Source: JABDQA01 sp963759125
Lineage (GTDB): Bacteria; Desulfobacterota; Desulfobulbia; Desulfobulbales; Desulfocapsaceae
DNA length: 64,000 bases
Direction of reading: 5' to 3'
Assembly: GCA_963759125.1 (NCBI GenBank)
Contig: CAVWXN010000007.1
Span: 186,001 to 250,000, forward strand
The notes beneath the pieces were generated by a model that was given only the letters and a program-made list of their open reading frames with translations, had not been told where the DNA came from and did not search any database. The position numbers were made by a program, and so were the translations under genes. This document shows positions 17,234 through 26,058 of this stretch, one piece after another (the first letter of the stretch is position 1; every line of letters begins with the position of its first letter).

Positions 17234-18279
17234 TGGTTATGCAGGAGAAGTTGATCGGAGCTGAATCCGGGACCGAGCGCCGACATCAGTCCGTACCCAT
17301 GTTCCAGCTCCCCATTAGCCAGCATATGTTCGAGTACGAAGAGTATAGAAGCGGAAGACATATTGCCGTAGCGTCTGAGAATCTCATGTGAGGCAGCAAG
17401 CGTACGTCTGTCCCGGCGAATGACTTCGGCAAAGGAGTCAAGCACTTTGGCGCCGCCGGGGTGGGTGATGTAGGAGACTATGTCGTCCTGCGTAATTCCC
17501 CAGGCAGAACACGCTTCTTCCAGCACCATCGGCAGATGGGTTCTGACGAAATTGGGGATATCCCGGGAAAAGCGGACCTTCATGCCGCTGTCGATGACAT
17601 CCCAACCCATGATATCGTATGTCTCTGGAAACAGCCGGTGATAGGAACCAAGGATTTCAGGCCCGCTTTCGGCCCGGCCGACCACCACGGCCGCCGCACC
17701 GTCGCCAAAGATCGATGTACCGATCAGATTGGATTTAGACAGATCATTGCGCTGAAAGGTCGCGCTGCAGATTTCCACCGCCACGAAAAGCACCGGTGCC
17801 CCATCTCGACCACTGCTCAGTTCAGCCGCCCTGGCCAGACCGGCGACGCCACCGGCGCAGCCAAGACCAAACAGCGGCAGTCGAACCGAGTGCAGAGGCA
17901 GCCCCAGATCCTGCACTAGATGGGCCTCAAGACTTGGCGTCATCACACCGGTGGTGCTAGCCACCACGATGCCGGCGAAGTCTTCTGGCGCAGCGTCAGC
18001 AATATCGATCGCCTCCTGCGCAGCCTTGGCGGAGAGCTTCAATGCCGTCTCTATGAACAGATCGTTGGCTTCGCCAAAACCCCGATCCTTTCGATACCAC
18101 TCGGGATCCCGGGCAAAATAGCGCTTTTCGATATGCAGGTGATCGAATACCTTCAAGAGCCGCTCCAGGTTCTCCACCCGCTCGCCGAACAGATTCTCGA
18201 CCACTCTGCGCACATAGGCCTGGTCGCAGACATGCTCGGGTAGCGCCGTACCGACACCCTGAATTCTTATTCCGGTCAT
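17230..18279 (-). CDS. Type III polyketide synthase (alkylpyrone/alkylresorcinol synthase type)
   Basis: A 349-residue chalcone/stilbene synthase-family enzyme. The catalytic triad is visible: Cys141 in FGLGCAGGVAG, His273 in ITHPGGAKVL, Asn306 in YGNMSSAS. It would extend a fatty acyl starter with malonyl-CoA to give alkylpyrones or resorcinolic lipids; the exact product cannot be read. Start at ATG 18279 (MTGIRIQGVG) rather than 8 codons earlier, because family similarity begins there. Its stop overlaps the methyltransferase start. The pair mirrors srsA-srsB of Streptomyces and bpsA-bpsB of Bacillus. Confidence 0.9.
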   Translation of the reverse strand: MTGIRIQGVGTALPEHVCDQAYVRRVVENLFGERVENLERLLKVFDHLHIEKRYFARDPEWYRKDRGFGEANDLFIETALKLSAKAAQEAIDIADAAPEDFAGIVVASTTGVMTPSLEAHLVQDLGLPLHSVRLPLFGLGCAGGVAGLARAAELSSGRDGAPVLFVAVEICSATFQRNDLSKSNLIGTSIFGDGAAAVVVGRAESGPEILGSYHRLFPETYDIMGWDVIDSGMKVRFSRDIPNFVRTHLPMVLEEACSAWGITQDDIVSYITHPGGAKVLDSFAEVIRRDRRTLAASHEILRRYGNMSSASILFVLEHMLANGELEHGYGLMSALGPGFSSDQLLLHNQ

Positions 18280-18444
18280 GGATCCAACTCCGAAGAAACA
18301 CACATAAGTTCAAAGGTAAACACCGATGCATCATTAATAAAGAAATCAATCATCCTGAGCCCACACTGGTTACTTTGATCTGGACTGGCGGCTGGAATAA
18401 TGGGTTCTCCCCCTTGCGGTGGTGTTCGAACGATCTATCGTTGT

Positions 18445-19458
18445 ATGATGAGCAGCGAAATTTCATTTTCAGAGCGGGTTAGCGGGGCACTCCATGGCCT
18501 TTTCATCGCCGATGCACTGGCCATGCCGGTGCACTGGTACTACGATACTGATGCGCTGCGTCGCGATTATGGCCAGGTCCGTGATTTCCTGGCTCCCAGA
18601 AATCCGCACCCTGACTCTATCCTCTGGCGCTCTTCCTACGCACCGACCAGCCCCGCAGCAGATATCCTGCACGATCAGGCCCGCTACTGGGGAGAAAAGG
18701 GTGTTCATTACCATCAGTTTCTCGAAGCCGGGGAAAACACGCTGAACGCACAGCTGGCGGCGGAAGTTCTGGAGTTTGTCATTTCCAAAGGCAGCTATTC
18801 CCGGGGACCGTGGCTTGAGCATTTCATTGCTTATCTTACCACCCCAGGCAAGCACAGGGACACCTATGTGGAGGAGTATCTCAGGCATTTTTTCGTTAAT
18901 TACGGCCGTGGCCTCGATCCGGAGCACTGCGGCAGACAGGACGAACACCATATCGGCGGTCTCACGCTCATGCTGCCGCTGACCATTTATTTTGCAGATA
19001 CACCCGACTACGCCAGGAAAATCAGTCTGGAGCACCTATCCCTGACCCATGGGGGAACACTCATGAACCGCGGTGCCTCACTGGTGGTAGATCTACTCAT
19101 TGACCTCCTCCATGGTTCAGCACTGAATGATGTTCTCGAAAAAGTGCTGCACTCTTCCTCTACGAAATCGAAGCTTCCTTCCCTGCTCGATCTTCTAGAC
19201 TATCCCGACCACATTGTGGTCGGCAGACATTTCTCGTCGGCCTGCTATCTCGACCAGGCCCTGCCCGCAACCTTTTATCTGGCTGCAAAGTATCAGGATC
19301 AGCCAGAAAAGGGGTTGATAGCAAATACCATGTGCGGCGGTGACAATTGCGGTCGGGGTAGTGTTCTGGGTGCGCTGCTCGGTGCCGCTTGCGGACTCAA
19401 GGCCTGGCCGCAGTCCTGGATCAACGGCTTGAAGCGGCCGCCAGCAATTATCACTTGA
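18445..19458 (+). CDS. ADP-ribosylglycohydrolase family protein
   Basis: A 337-residue protein of the DraG/ARH fold. The N-terminal block GALHGLFIADALAMPVHWYYD is the family's GxxxGDAxG-like start, and the C-terminal MCGGDNCGRGSVLGALLGAACG matches the second metal-binding block (normally GGDxDT; here GGDNCG). DraG-type enzymes remove ADP-ribose from proteins or small molecules using two Mg ions. The altered second metal motif suggests a different substrate. Start at ATG 18445 is the first of two tandem Met codons; the frame runs further up without family similarity. Divergent from the PKS gene. Confidence 0.83.
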   Translation: MMSSEISFSERVSGALHGLFIADALAMPVHWYYDTDALRRDYGQVRDFLAPRNPHPDSILWRSSYAPTSPAADILHDQARYWGEKGVHYHQFLEAGENTLNAQLAAEVLEFVISKGSYSRGPWLEHFIAYLTTPGKHRDTYVEEYLRHFFVNYGRGLDPEHCGRQDEHHIGGLTLMLPLTIYFADTPDYARKISLEHLSLTHGGTLMNRGASLVVDLLIDLLHGSALNDVLEKVLHSSSTKSKLPSLLDLLDYPDHIVVGRHFSSACYLDQALPATFYLAAKYQDQPEKGLIANTMCGGDNCGRGSVLGALLGAACGLKAWPQSWINGLKRPPAIIT

Positions 19459-19776
19459 TATTTTTACCACTGCCCTTCAGCGACTTCTACTCGCTCCGCC
19501 AAGATGTCTCTGTTTAATTCTGGCTAAGATACTAAAAACTGAAGTAAAGTTATCAAACTGCTGATACCGGACATGAGGCGAACCATAAGATCCGCCATCA
19601 ATGACCCTATACTTGCAGCAGATAATAAATTGCACCGCTACAGACCAACTATGAACCTCAGAAATATCATCGTACCGCTTCCTGTTGCATAAGTTTTGTC
19701 ATTACTTTAGTGTCGTAGACTGTTTTAAAAAAACAATCGCTGATTCATTAACTGCTAAGATCAAGGGACCATTAAG
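19459..19776. other. Intergenic stretch, nothing recognised
   Basis: About 318 nt between the ADP-ribosylglycohydrolase gene and the sulfite reductase-like gene. No ORF, tRNA or clear hairpin is seen. It probably contains the promoter of the downstream gene. Confidence 0.4.
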
Positions 19777-20436
19777 ATGCTAAAAGACGGACAGAAAGGA
19801 GTCATCCTTCAGCGCGACAAGGAAAGCTATGCCATTGCCCCGCATCTCCCCTGCGGGGTCATTACCCCTGAAATTCTTGAAAGATACGCTGCCATTGCCA
19901 GGAAATACAAAGTACCCTGTCTGAAATTGACCAGCGCCTCCAGGATTGCTTTTCTAGGAATCAAGGAAGAACAGGTCGATCCGATCTGGGAGGAGTTGGA
20001 GGCCGATACAAGCCATATCGTCGGGCTCTGCGTCCGCAGCGTCAAAGTCTGCCCGGGGACACAATTCTGCCGACTGGCAAAACAGGACAGTATCGAGATG
20101 GGCCTGAAACTGGATAAGACCTACCACGGCATGAAAGTGCCCTCGAAAATGAAGATGGCCGTGAGCGGCTGCAAAATACAATGTGCAGAGAACTGCATTA
20201 AAGATATATCCCTTTACGGTACCAATAAGGGCTGGACGGTGCTTATTGGTGGAATGGGAGGCGTTCAGCCACGACTTGCCGACCAGTTGATAGAGGATGT
20301 ATCCTCCGGGGAAGCTGAAGAAATAGTCGATAAAATCATCAACTATTGCAAGGACAGCGGCAGTCGGTCACGGCTTGGCAAAGTTATCGACAAAGTAGGC
20401 ATCGATGCCCTGCGGCAGGATATTTTGGGTAGCTAA
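19777..20436 (+). CDS. Small siroheme/4Fe-4S sulfite reductase-like protein (assimilatory-type, P590)
   Basis: A 219-residue single-unit nitrite/sulfite reductase. It has the N-terminal ferredoxin-like half (HLPCGVITPEILERYAAIARKY) and a C-terminal 4Fe-4S/siroheme half with cysteines in KVCPGTQFC and SGCKIQCAENC. Length and motifs match the low-spin assimilatory-type sulfite reductase of Desulfovibrio vulgaris (218 residues). It would carry out six-electron reduction of sulfite to sulfide in the cytoplasm, although the physiological role of this small form is uncertain. It stands alone, with no reductase partner beside it. Confidence 0.87.
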   Translation: MLKDGQKGVILQRDKESYAIAPHLPCGVITPEILERYAAIARKYKVPCLKLTSASRIAFLGIKEEQVDPIWEELEADTSHIVGLCVRSVKVCPGTQFCRLAKQDSIEMGLKLDKTYHGMKVPSKMKMAVSGCKIQCAENCIKDISLYGTNKGWTVLIGGMGGVQPRLADQLIEDVSSGEAEEIVDKIINYCKDSGSRSRLGKVIDKVGIDALRQDILGS

Positions 20437-20459
20437 AATCTTTCTGGGCGAGTTACCGG

Positions 20460-20663
20460 CTAGAGGCTGCCGATCAGAGTAAAGAGGATGAATATGTTAA
20501 ACTTATTCTTCCAGTTGAGTCTTCGTTTGAGGATCGCCCTTTTGTTCAGGTCCGGGTCTTCCGACTCCAGGCGCTGACGCCTCTCGTGGCGCTCAAGCTC
20601 ACCCTTGGCGATCCGCTCGGCTCTCTTTCTGAGCGACGCTATTTCCGCTTTATCAATGCTCAT
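20460..20663 (-). CDS. Small hypothetical protein with C-terminal membrane segment
   Basis: Unrecognised 67-residue protein. A charged, Arg/Lys/Glu-rich N-terminal helix (KAEIASLRKRAERIAKGELE) is followed by a hydrophobic C-terminal segment (FNIFILFTLIGSL). Such tail-anchored short proteins occur widely. ATG 20663 is preferred over the TTG 15 nt upstream. There is no strong ribosome-binding site. It faces the sulfite reductase gene tail to tail. Confidence 0.55.
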   Translation of the reverse strand: MSIDKAEIASLRKRAERIAKGELERHERRQRLESEDPDLNKRAILKRRLNWKNKFNIFILFTLIGSL

Positions 20664-20972
20664 ATTCTGCTGTCTCAATGGTGTATTTCAGGCTGCCAAT
20701 TCAATCCGTGATAATTTGTCAGGCCTATCATAACTATTTAGCGGCCCCACTGGTTTGCATTTTATGACTGTTTCTTTGCACTTGAGGCCAATAACCTGTC
20801 ATGATTCAGCCGGGCAGATGGCTCAGGAAGTAATGCGGAACAGGTATTTACCCAGAACGACAGTTGATTTATAATCATACAGCGAAAAGCGTGATTCACC
20901 CCTTGATAAGAAAAACACCACTCGTCTTTGATTTTCGCTGCGGTGAAACAAAGGTGGGTTAAGGAGACTCGC

Positions 20973-21683
20973 ATGAGCTATTCCATTACTCCTCTGTTGA
21001 CTGGCGTCCGCAATCCGGACCAGGGAATCATGACCTACCAACAGGGCTACGGCACCTCCATCTGGCTGCCGATCTGGGCCTTTTTACTGCAGGGAGACGA
21101 CAGAAACATCCTTGTCGATACCGGGCTTGATGAGAACGAGTTGATGACGCCCGCTGGCTTCAGCGAAGAGACCGGACTGGAGCCCAAAAGTATCTTGGAG
21201 TGCTTGGCTGAGCTGGGCTTGAAGCCCGAGGATATCGATATCGTTATCAACACCCATCTGCATGACGATCATTGCGGTAACAACGCGCTGTTTGGCAATG
21301 CGACTTTCTATGCGCACAAGGCTGAAATAGCTTTCTGCAAATCCCCCCACCCTCTGGATCATCGCTACGACGACTATTTCATAGAAGATATCAATTTCAC
21401 CGAAATCGAATTCGATGGAGAGATCGTTCCGGGCGTTAAGGTTATTAACAGCCCAGGGCACACCGTCGGCACCCTCAGCGTGGAAATCGAGACCGGTGAA
21501 GGCCAGACAATCATTACCGGGTTCTGCTGCAACTCAAAAAATTTCCCGGCCAACGGTCCGGCAGTCTGCCCCGGAGTCCATGTAAATGCCATTGAAGCCT
21601 GGGAATCGATACAGAAAGTCAAGCAGTCGGGCGCCGTCATTGTGCCGATGCACGAACTCAGCCTGAAACCGATTCCCGCCTGA
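20973..21683 (+). CDS. MBL-fold metallohydrolase (lactonase-like)
   Basis: A 236-residue metallo-beta-lactamase-fold protein with the dinuclear zinc signature THLHDDHCG and the later INSPGHTVGTL and MHELS blocks. The layout resembles N-acyl-homoserine lactonases and related hydrolases, but the substrate is not determined by these motifs. Start ATG 20973 has a strong AAGGAG site at 20961-20966; the frame is open further up without similarity. It is followed by a 28-bp perfect palindrome. Confidence 0.85.
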   Translation: MSYSITPLLTGVRNPDQGIMTYQQGYGTSIWLPIWAFLLQGDDRNILVDTGLDENELMTPAGFSEETGLEPKSILECLAELGLKPEDIDIVINTHLHDDHCGNNALFGNATFYAHKAEIAFCKSPHPLDHRYDDYFIEDINFTEIEFDGEIVPGVKVINSPGHTVGTLSVEIETGEGQTIITGFCCNSKNFPANGPAVCPGVHVNAIEAWESIQKVKQSGAVIVPMHELSLKPIPA

Positions 21684-21700
21684 CGGGCGGCACATAGCCA

Positions 21701-21760
21701 GGGGACACAATACTCAAGGTGTCCCATTTAACAATGGGACACCTTGAGTATTGTGTCCCC
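21701..21760. repeat. Perfect 28-bp palindrome with GGGGACACAAT ends
   Basis: Two 28-nt arms (21701-21728 and 21733-21760) are perfect reverse complements around the 4-nt loop TAAC. It lies between two convergent MBL genes, so it may also stop transcription, though neither side has a T run. The outer 11 nt, GGGGACACAAT, recur in the palindrome at 23034-23061. This suggests a family of REP-like mobile palindromes, of the kind moved by Y1 (REP-associated) transposases. No such transposase is in the window. Confidence 0.85.
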
Positions 21761-21769
21761 AAAGAGCGC

Positions 21770-22540
21770 TTAAAGTTCGAACAACCGGGTGGGACGCTGC
21801 TGTTCGGAAATAGCCAGCACCGACAGCTCCAATCTGTCACGGACGACCTTCTCCGCCTCTTTGTAGGCAATTTCCGGCAAATTATTGGTCTCGCTCAGAT
21901 GGGCCAAGACGATATGATGCAGGCTGTCATGGATAACCGAGTATAACAGCCCGGCGCCGTCATTGTTGGAAAGATGTCCCTCGGAGGATTTCACTCTTTG
22001 TTTGAGAGACTGGGGATAGGGGCCGTTTTTGAGCATCTCGGGATCGTGGTTGAATTCCACCACCAGCCCGTCACAATTACTGAGTCTGCGGCTGATCAGT
22101 CGGGTGGGAATACCGGTATCGGTGCAGATACCCAAACGGGCCTTGTCATCTTCGATGACAAACCCCACCGGATCGGCAGTATCATGGGAAATGGCAAAGG
22201 AACGGACCTGCAGACCGTCGAAATCAATTGGTTCGCCGGTTTCAAATTCTGCCTGTTGGAAAAGCTTGGTCAAGGTTTTGCCGGCCCCGCGATAGGTACC
22301 CTCGTTGGCATATACCGGCAGCCGGCAGCGCCTTGAGACGACGCCCACGCCGCTGATGTGATCGTGATGCTCATGGGTGACGAATATCGCCTTCAGACAA
22401 TCGATATCCCTGCCTATCCGGGCCAGTCGGCTGGCAATTTCCTTACCGGAGAAACCGCCGTCTATCAGGATGGCGGTGGCCCCGCTTTCAACGTAAATCG
22501 AATTACCCCTGCTGCCACTGCCCAGAACGCAGAATTTCAC
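21770..22540 (-). CDS. MBL-fold metallohydrolase, YycJ/WalJ-like
   Basis: A 256-residue protein beginning MKFCVLGSGSRGNSIYVES, a typical start of the YycJ/WalJ group, with the zinc motif THEHHDHISG and a later ISHDTADPVGF block and HLSETNN. Members are beta-CASP-less MBL proteins, some implicated in DNA repair or exonuclease activity; the role here is unproven. It starts 2 nt after the dut stop, so the two are cotranscribed at the end of the pnp cluster. Confidence 0.85.
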   Translation of the reverse strand: MKFCVLGSGSRGNSIYVESGATAILIDGGFSGKEIASRLARIGRDIDCLKAIFVTHEHHDHISGVGVVSRRCRLPVYANEGTYRGAGKTLTKLFQQAEFETGEPIDFDGLQVRSFAISHDTADPVGFVIEDDKARLGICTDTGIPTRLISRRLSNCDGLVVEFNHDPEMLKNGPYPQSLKQRVKSSEGHLSNNDGAGLLYSVIHDSLHHIVLAHLSETNNLPEIAYKEAEKVVRDRLELSVLAISEQQRPTRLFEL

Positions 22541-22542
22541 TT

Positions 22543-23013
22543 TCAGACCCCGGTGTGACCAAAGCCGCCGCTGCCCCGAGCCGTATCATCGAGCTCAGAG
22601 ACAACGTCGATGGCGGCCCTGACAACCGGAGCAACCACCAATTGGGCGACTCGGTCCCCTCGCTTGATGGTGACCGGCTCCTGACCTAGGTTGATCATGG
22701 CGATTTTCACTTCTCCCCGGTAGTCCGCATCGATGGTTCCGGGACTATTCGGCAGGCTGAGACCATGCTTCACCGCCAAACCGCTGCGGGGCCGCACCTG
22801 AATCTCATAGCCGGCGGGAATGGCCACCGCAAACCCGGTCGGTATCAGAGCCCTGGCGCCGGGGCCGATGGTCACCTGATCGGCGACAGCGGCACAGACA
22901 TCCATCCCTGAAGAACCTGCGGTCTCATAGGAAGGGATCCTGAGATCAACCGCGTCGGCCGGATCGAGCCATTTAAATTTGGATCGTATTGGCGAAGAAC
23001 TGTTTTCACTCAT
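22543..23013 (-). CDS. dut: Deoxyuridine 5'-triphosphate nucleotidohydrolase
   Basis: A 156-residue trimeric dUTPase with the five family motifs: GMDVCAA (1), PRSGLAVKHGL (2), GTIDADYRGEVKIAMINLG (3), RGDRVAQLVV (4) and the C-terminal GSGGFGHTG (5). It hydrolyses dUTP to dUMP, keeping uracil out of DNA and feeding thymidylate synthesis. ATG 23013 is chosen (MSENSSS); the extended frame adds 10 residues with no similarity. Downstream of pnp, with a palindrome between them. Confidence 0.95.
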   Translation of the reverse strand: MSENSSSPIRSKFKWLDPADAVDLRIPSYETAGSSGMDVCAAVADQVTIGPGARALIPTGFAVAIPAGYEIQVRPRSGLAVKHGLSLPNSPGTIDADYRGEVKIAMINLGQEPVTIKRGDRVAQLVVAPVVRAAIDVVSELDDTARGSGGFGHTGV

Positions 23014-23033
23014 GGAAATCAGAAAACGAGAAA

Positions 23034-23061
23034 GGGGACACAATAAAACAATTGTGTCCCC
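23034..23061. repeat. Short palindrome sharing GGGGACACAAT with the 28-bp palindrome
   Basis: GGGGACACAAT (23034-23044) and ATTGTGTCCCC (23051-23061) are perfect inverted copies with a 6-nt A-rich loop. It lies between the pnp stop and the dut start. The same outer 11 nt bound the element at 21701-21760, with dut and the YycJ-like gene between them. Confidence 0.75.
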
Positions 23062-23095
23062 AGAACTTCCGACTTGGGATCCGCTAGTCGCGGAT

Positions 23096-25175
23096 TCAGT
23101 CGGTCAGCAGTGCTTTGCGGCTTAAACGTATCCTGCCGCGGCCATCTATCTCAAGAACCTTAACCTCAAGTTCATCGCCTTCCTTGACGATGTCGGTCAC
23201 CTTGTTGACCCGGCTCTTGTCGAGCTCGGATATGTGAACAAGTCCGTCAGTTCCCGGCATAATCTCGACAAAAGCGCCGAAGTCCTTGACCGTTTTCACC
23301 ACACCCTTGTAAATGGCGCCGACTTCAGGTTCTGCAGTGATGGTTTTGATTCTCTCCATCAGGGCATCGAAACTGGTACCGTTGGTGGTGAAGATCTTGA
23401 CCAATCCACTGTCTTCAACCTCGATCTTGGCGTCGTACTCGGCCGACAATTCCTTGATGATCTTGCCGCCGGGGCCGATTATGTCCCTGATTTTGTCGGG
23501 GTTGATCTGATGGGCATGATATTTGGGAGCAAACTCGGAAATCTCGGTCCGCGCCTCGGCAATCCCTTTTTCCATTTCCCCGAGGATATGCAATCGGCCG
23601 GCTTTGGCCTGGGCCAGAGCCTTACCCATGATGTCACGATCAACCCCATCGATCTTGATATCCATCTGCAGGGAAGTCACCCCATCGGCTGTTCCCACAA
23701 CTTTGAAATCCATATCACCGAGATGATCTTCATCGCCAAGAATATCAGAGAGGATGACTACTTTGTCGTCCTCTTTGATCAGTCCCATGGCAATTCCCGA
23801 CACCGGGGTGGAAATCGGCACACCGGCATCCATCAGGGCCATACTGGCTCCGCAGACGGTGGCCATCGAGGATGAGCCGTTGGATTCCATAACTTCGGAA
23901 ACCACCCGTATCGAATAGGGAAATTCATCTGACGTCCGGCAACGCTGCCTCGATACCTCTTCTGGCCAGGGCGCCATGACCGATATCTCGTCTGGATGGA
24001 CCGCTGAGTCTGCGCACTTCGCCCACACAAAAAGGCGGAAAGTTATAGTGCATCATGAAGCGTTTGTGCTCTTCACCACCAAGGGTCTCCACCCGTTGCT
24101 GATCCCTCTCGCTGCCCAGCGTAGCGCTGACCAGAGCCTGGGTTTCACCTCTGGTGAACAGGGCGGAACCGTGGGCGCGCGGCAGGTAGCCCGCTTCACT
24201 GCTGATCGGACGAACCTGATCAAAGGCCCGGCCGTCGATTCGGATGGACTCATTAACGATCTTGGCACGCATCGACGTTTTGCGGAATTTCGAAAGCAGT
24301 TCCGAGATCTCACCCTTGCGTTCACCTTCCGGATCGATCTCAGCATTTACTTTTGCCTTGAGTTCATCATACTTACCCCCGCGTTCGAGCTTATCGGAGG
24401 TGGAGATGACATTGTCCATGTCAGCTTTGGCACAGTCGGCTATCCTGCCGTAAAGCTCTTCATCTATCTGCGGCGGTTCAACGTCTCTTTTTTTCTTGCC
24501 GCAGGCAGCCTGCAACTCTTTCTGTACTTCAATCAGCGGCTGCAGATTTTCAAAGGCATAGAAAATGGCGTCAAGTATCGTATCCTCGGCCAGGGAGTCG
24601 GCTTGTCCTTCGACCATCACCACCGCTTTCTCGGTGCAGGCCACGACGATATCCATGGCCGAGTCTTCAAGCTCTTTGACCGTCGGATTCATCACGAAAT
24701 TTCCGTCAATATACCCCACCCTGCCGCCGGCAACCGGCCCGCCGAAGGGGATATCGGAAAGGGTCAAGGCACAGCTGGCGCCGGTGAGGGCCAGCATGTC
24801 CGGTGCATTTTCCTGATCGGCCGACAATACCGAGGCAATTACCTGGGTCTCAGCACAATAACCGTCGGCAAACAACGGCCGCATAGGCCGATCAATGATC
24901 CTGCAGGTCAATACTTCGTTCTCACTCGGTCTGCCGATTTCTCTCCTGAAATAGTTTCCGGGGATTCGGCCAACTGAGGCCATTTTTTCCTGAACTTCAA
25001 TAGTTAATGGGAGAAATCCCAGTTCTGGTTTGTTTACCTTGTCTCCTACAGCGGTAACCAGAACCATGGTATCTCCACTCCTGACAAGGACTGAGCCGGA
25101 TGCCTGCTTGGCAAGCTTACCTGTTTCGATGGTAATCAGATTTGTACCGATCGTAGCCTCTACCTTCTTAATCAT
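23096..25175 (-). CDS. pnp: Polyribonucleotide nucleotidyltransferase (one frameshift)
   Basis: A phosphorolytic 3'-5' exoribonuclease of about 690 residues, split by a single shift near 23935. First part: RNase PH domain 1 (MIKKVEATIGTNLITIETGK, then RIPGNYFRREIGRPSENEVL) and the start of domain 2 (HYNFPPFCVGEV, IGHGALARRGIE). Second part: DEFPYSIRVVSEVMESNGSSSM, a KH domain with IIGPGGK, and an S1 domain (GVVKTVKDFGAFVEIMPGTDGLVHISEL). Removing one base between LPDV and DEFPYS restores the family sequence. ATG 25175 has GGAG upstream; the longer frame is not conserved. PNPase is rarely lost, so a sequence error is the likely cause. Confidence 0.93.
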
Positions 25176-25327
25176 AATGTCTCCACTTGTGGGCCGCCTA
25201 TTCGGCTCCACGATCACCGACCGGCTTCTTGCCGGCCGTTTTACCTTCACTTCAAATTAGAAATTTCCTAATCCTTCCTACCGTCCTGCCCTATTGCAGA
25301 ACAGCTTACTTAAATCTTACTAAATTA

Positions 25328-25475
25328 ATGGGTGCCTTAAAAAATTGAGATTTTCGTTAAAGATCAAGGCGCGTGTGGAAATTTTACCACAGGCATATCA
25401 ACTTATATTCCGAGGATAAAATTTTCGCGCGCAACGCAGAGATTAAGCGAAAAGACAATTTTTAAAGCTACCCAT
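25328..25475. repeat. 148-bp element with about 45-nt imperfect terminal inverted repeats
   Basis: The left end (ATGGGTGCCTTAAAAAATTG...) and the reverse complement of the right end (ATGGGTAGCTTTAAAAATTG...) agree for roughly 45 nt with scattered differences, each arm ending in GCGCG. The centre (about 25374-25425) is AT-rich. It lies in the rpsO-pnp intergenic region and would fold into a large hairpin in the transcript. It has the form of a MITE-like or dispersed palindromic repeat; copy number cannot be judged from one window. Confidence 0.75.
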
Positions 25476-25502
25476 TTGCCTTACGGCATGTGAAAAAGAG
25501 CG

Positions 25503-25551
25503 AAACCGGATAGCCCAGCCGCTGCAAACGAGCGACTCTGCCATCCGGTTT
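25503..25551 (-). terminator. Hairpin downstream of rpsO
   Basis: AAACCGGAT (25503-25511) pairs with ATCCGGTTT (25543-25551), with further pairing inside (GC-rich). Read on the minus strand it is followed within a few bases by CTCTTTTTC. It lies about 95 nt after the rpsO stop and could be the rpsO terminator, or a processing hairpin like those between rpsO and pnp in E. coli. Confidence 0.65.
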
Positions 25552-25644
25552 AACAGTTCTTCAAAAGAACCATGTAAGAAGAGTGGCGGGCGAATTTCCC
25601 ACCGTACCTGAACAGCGATAGACATGGAAGTCTGTCAGGCAGGC

Positions 25645-25917
25645 TTACTTGCGTATACCAAGGTCCTTGATCAGGGCTCTGTATTTCTGAACATCTTTGT
25701 TTTTAAGATAATCAAGCAGACTGCGCCGCTGGCCAACCAGTTTCAACAACCCCTGACGGGAATGATGATCCTTTTGATGTATCTTGAAATGTTCAGTGAG
25801 ATACTGGATTCTATCGGTCAATAGAGCGATTTGCACCTCGGATGAACCGGTATCGGACTCGTGTGTCTTGTATTTCTCGATAATCTCGTTTTTTCTTACT
25901 GCCGATTGTGCCACCAC
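25645..25917 (-). CDS. rpsO: 30S ribosomal protein S15
   Basis: A 90-residue S15 of family length, with the diagnostic HESDTGSSEVQIALLTDRI and HSRQGLLKLVGQRRSLLDYL blocks. It binds 16S rRNA early in 30S assembly, and in E. coli represses its own mRNA. An AGGAGG site is seen on the minus strand just upstream of the ATG. It lies between truB and pnp, the common order. Confidence 0.96.
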   Translation of the reverse strand: MVAQSAVRKNEIIEKYKTHESDTGSSEVQIALLTDRIQYLTEHFKIHQKDHHSRQGLLKLVGQRRSLLDYLKNKDVQKYRALIKDLGIRK

Positions 25918-26058
25918 AAACCTCCTATATTCCTTTACTGCGCTCTTATTTAGCTTATCCTATACATTAAACATACTACGCACACACGATAATCTCAACC
26001 AGAAGAGATTCTGTGCCTGCCAGGTTGATTTATTCAAACAGATCATAATATTCATTAT

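Noticed and set aside
23976..24977. 333-residue plus-strand open frame over pnp
   Set aside because: Fully antisense to the PNPase coding sequence, with no family similarity.
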